The notes beneath the pieces were generated by a model. It made no database searches and was not told the origin of the DNA. It worked only from the letters and a program-made list of their open reading frames with translations. Shown one piece after another: positions 61,421 to 64,000 of a stretch of DNA of 64,000 nt. The translations under genes and the position numbers were made by a program. Position 1 is the stretch's first letter; the number at the start of each line of letters is the position of its first letter. The DNA is from Taeniopygia guttata. Taxonomy: Eukaryota > Chordata > Aves > Passeriformes > Estrildidae. The DNA is taken from positions 23,523,501 to 23,587,500 of the forward strand of contig NC_133032.1 of the NCBI RefSeq assembly GCF_048771995.1. The letters run 5' to 3'.

Positions 61421-63117
61421 CTGGGGATGCACAGACATGCAGGAGAGAGTCAGGGATTGCACACATCACTCAGGACCAAAAGCAGCAATACTGCTGCTGT
61501 GTTCCTACAGGTCCCAGGTCCCGTCTCAAATCATCTCTGCCCCCTGGAAATGGAACTGAAGCCCCTCCTTCAGCTTGGTGCTGGCACAGTGAGGAAGGCA
61601 GCAGCCAACACTGGACATGGTGGGACAGGCACCAGACTCCTTCCACTTCCTTACCAGCATTGGGAGGTAATTTTGGCCTGAGCAGAAGAAGCCTGCAGGA
61701 GAAGGCATTTCCTCTTCCATAGTCAACAGCAAGGTCCTGCCAGGGCCAGGGCTGCCAGTGTTGGCACATGGCACCTCTCTCCCCAAGCTTCCTCCCTGCT
61801 CCCTGGCATCAGATCCCCCATGGCAATGGCTGCATGTTCCCAGCCAGGGGTCCCTTAGGAGCTGAGAGAGCCTGATAACCCACCCCTCCTTCCACCTGGA
61901 TTTGATACCCAGCCTTGGGCTCTCCTTGAGCAGAGCAGGCCAAGTTGTGCCCATATGAAACACATCATCCCATAGCACTCCAGTAAACCCTTCTGAACCA
62001 TTTTGTTTGGGACCTTCCAGAAGACAAATGGGAATGAGACTTCATGAACACGCTGCTTATGTATCCTCTCAGAGCATGTAAATCTGAGGTGACTAACAGG
62101 ATATCAATCCGATTTGTAACAATCAGGAAAAATGTGTTACATGAAATTTGTATTAAGGAGTTTGGATTCAGAAAAGCCAAAATGAATATTTATGCAATAT
62201 TGCTATCTCAAGTGCTGTGAAGCTATAAGATTCTGGAGCTACAGGATACAAATAAATAAAAGCCAGGAGATGCATCTGGTTATTAAAACTCAGTATCAGT
62301 AAGAACTTGATCTCCTCTTCTCCTAATGTCACCCCAAGTACAGCTTGAAGTATAGCACATGCTGCAGCTGGTTACACTCATAAGGAATACCTCCACTGAC
62401 TGAAATGTCATATTCAGATCCCTGCCACCCAGCCTGATCACCTACAAATCACAGGTACTTTGATGGGCCTCACAGGATGCAAGAGACACTACAGCAGGAC
62501 CTTGGGCTCACTGGAGGGGTGACTGATCACTTACCCCTCCTTGGGCTCTCCAAACAAATCAGATGTGTTGGGTGAGTCACACTGTGACACTTCCCAGCAG
62601 TAGAAGCATCTCTGCTCTCCCTTTCCCCACAGCTAAGAGGAAGGATTTATCCTACACCAATGACCAGAGTTTCCTTTTTGCTAGTGCCTGGCACAGGACT
62701 CACAGGGTCTGAACCCCTGTACACAATGTTCACAACCAAGAAACAATGGTGGCTTGCAAGGCTGCAGCACTGGTAAACACCACGTGGGACACACGTCATC
62801 CAGGGACGACAGCCTGTGCCTGAGAACATGATTGCCTCACCTCCTGGTGTCACAAATTTGTCCCTGCTGAACGATGCAAATCACCATCCAGATGCTGGGA
62901 ATACAACTCAGTGTGAGAATAACAAAAAGCACTGGGACTGCGTGAGCAGCTCTGTGCTATTTGCTATGAAGCTCTTTTGAAGGGATTTGTGTCTCAGCAG
63001 CATGACAGTTCAGGGAATAACAGACAAAGAGCTTGGGATCCAGTCAGCAGGCACAGTGTGGAAAAACAAAACAAGAATAAATTATGCAGCAGATATTTTT
63101 CATAGCTCTGAACTTAC
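61421..63117 (-). other. Inferred intron between the two exon-like segments
   Basis: The segment is bounded on the minus strand by GTAAGT at 63112-63117 and CCCCAG at 61421-61426. It holds no recognisable interspersed repeat and no convincing further exon. Overlapping ORFs of 71-173 codons on both strands around 61250-61980 arise from a GC-richer patch and do not resemble any family I know. Intron status is an inference from the two flanking exons. Confidence 0.5.
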
Positions 63118-63219
63118 TTTTATGTCAGAGGTTTTGCTTATGGTTAAAGACAGTAGGCAGGAATTCAAGAGCTCCAGAGCTTCCTGGAGCACCCGGCCCA
63201 CCTTGGCGTCCCTCCCTGT
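63118..63219 (-). CDS. Probable internal coding exon (penultimate) of an unrecognised minus-strand gene
   Basis: This segment looks like an internal exon of 102 bases, exactly 34 codons, entering and leaving in phase 0. On the minus strand it is preceded by ATTTGCAG (acceptor AG at 63220-63221) and followed by the consensus donor GTAAGT (63112-63117) directly after a run of A. The reading frame starts TGRDAKVGRVLQ and ends SKTSDIK. It is leucine-rich with i/i+3/i+4 hydrophobic spacing, as in an amphipathic helix of a helical-repeat or coiled-coil protein. The base composition is richer in GC than the surrounding intron, as expected of a bird exon. The polypyrimidine tract before the acceptor is modest. 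I do not recognise the family, and no catalytic or metal-binding motif is visible. The next exon-like segment, at 61238-61420, continues the frame without a shift, which is the main support. It could still be a chance ORF between cryptic splice sites. Confidence 0.6.
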
Positions 63220-64000
63220 CTGCAAATGGCAGAGGAATATTGCTGGTGCTGTAGTGACAGAGACAACACCACCAAATAAACAAAGTATGTATCATTAACT
63301 ACATGATAATGTTATCAGAGAGAGTCTCAAGGTTTCTCCTCAATACATCTTCCATCTCTTCAAACTGCACAAAAGCAGTTTTAAATAGTTTGGGTTTAGG
63401 ATTAAATACCCCTGGCTGCTACTTCTCATGCACAAAGGACCAAAGACACTAAAGACTTCACCATCAAACAGGGAAAAATCAGTGTGACCATGCTTTGCAA
63501 CCTTAACTTCTCCAAGCCAAAACCTGGCACTGTGTGTGCTTGTCCAAGAACAGAAGAATCCCCTCAGTGCAAGAAGCAACCCTTCTCCAGGGTGAGGGTA
63601 AAGCTTGGAAATGTTTCTCAGGGTGGCCCACAAACTGTGTGTTTGTCCAGGGACTGAGACACACATGGACGGACGCTATTTGGGATTAAATACACCATTT
63701 GGGGGACAACAGCCCGAGTCTGCCCTGCCAAGACTCACACCTGAAGTCTGCAGAAGCCAAGGGACTTCATACCCCACATGAAACTGCCAAGCCACCCGCT
63801 CTCCCTTATACATATTCTGATTTCACATTTGAGTAAACAGGCAGTTCAGATTACAGATTTTCTCTGAAGCAATGCACAACATGTCTTCGGGTTCCAACAA
63901 GAAACACACGCTTCCTGAGCATACTTCCAATATTTTGAAGACATTCTTACTTTACAATGATCTAAAAACAGAAGTGGACTTATCAAAATAGTGCAATTCC
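63220..64000. other. No gene seen; probable intron upstream of the 63.1-kb exon
   Basis: A minus-strand ORF of 108 codons at 63340-63666 has no recognisable domain and lacks flanking splice signals. A minus-strand CTTCAGGTGTGAGT at about 63734-63747 resembles a donor, but the preceding frame is not convincing as an exon. If the gene assignment is right, this stretch is intron and earlier exons lie beyond the window. Confidence 0.4.

Noticed and set aside
63720..63850. Further minus-strand exon near a GTGAGT donor
   Set aside because: No pyrimidine-rich acceptor at a suitable distance, and the translated sequence does not look coding.

Overview
The window looks like a gene-poor stretch of a songbird (passerine) nuclear genome. 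The strongest clue to the lineage is at 9862-10004: a tRNA-Ile-like head joined to a CR1-type 3' tail, the architecture of the passerine SINE TguSINE1. A second short CR1-like tail (about 19996-20050), decayed MIR/CORE-SINE relics, a solo-LTR-like segment and otherwise sparse interspersed repeats fit an avian genome. None of the open reading frames longer than 150 codons resembles a known protein, and no bacterial-type operon, rRNA, CRISPR array or intact autonomous transposon is visible. Lineage is inferred from repeat architecture recognised by eye, not from a database search.

Layout. Positions 1-19100 are non-coding: unique sequence with MIR-like relics (5694-5800, 8481-8583), other old repeats (6928-7040, 9068-9176), the SINE, microsatellites, a 44-bp tandem duplication (14656-14743) and two AT-rich, homeobox-motif-rich blocks (4140-4660, 6040-6440) that look like conserved non-coding DNA. 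A weak CpG-enriched patch lies at 5010-5270. At 19150-19790 is the only strong CpG island. It holds a 21-bp GC-rich minisatellite and a full match to the CTCF core consensus, and is followed by a CR1-like tail and a 36-base T run. Positions 20170-61000 are again gene-poor. They contain a minus-strand LTR-like segment (about 31236-31710), several perfect hairpins (32976-33008, 46288-46310, 47962-47984, 49114-49134), long A/T homopolymers, a GC-rich block with long ORFs (37780-38215), and two further candidate regulatory blocks (38780-39080 and 49085-49370).

The only credible protein-coding sequence is at the right end on the minus strand. Two exon-like segments, 63118-63219 and 61238-61420, have good splice signals and compatible phase (both phase 0). 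Joined, they read 94 residues of helical, charged sequence ending in a stop. I read them as the last two coding exons of a gene whose earlier exons lie beyond position 64000. I cannot name the gene. Downstream (below 61238) lies its possible 3' UTR and then the gene desert. A plausible overall reading is an intergenic desert with scattered regulatory elements and one CpG-island promoter or insulator, flanked on the right by the 3' end of a minus-strand gene.
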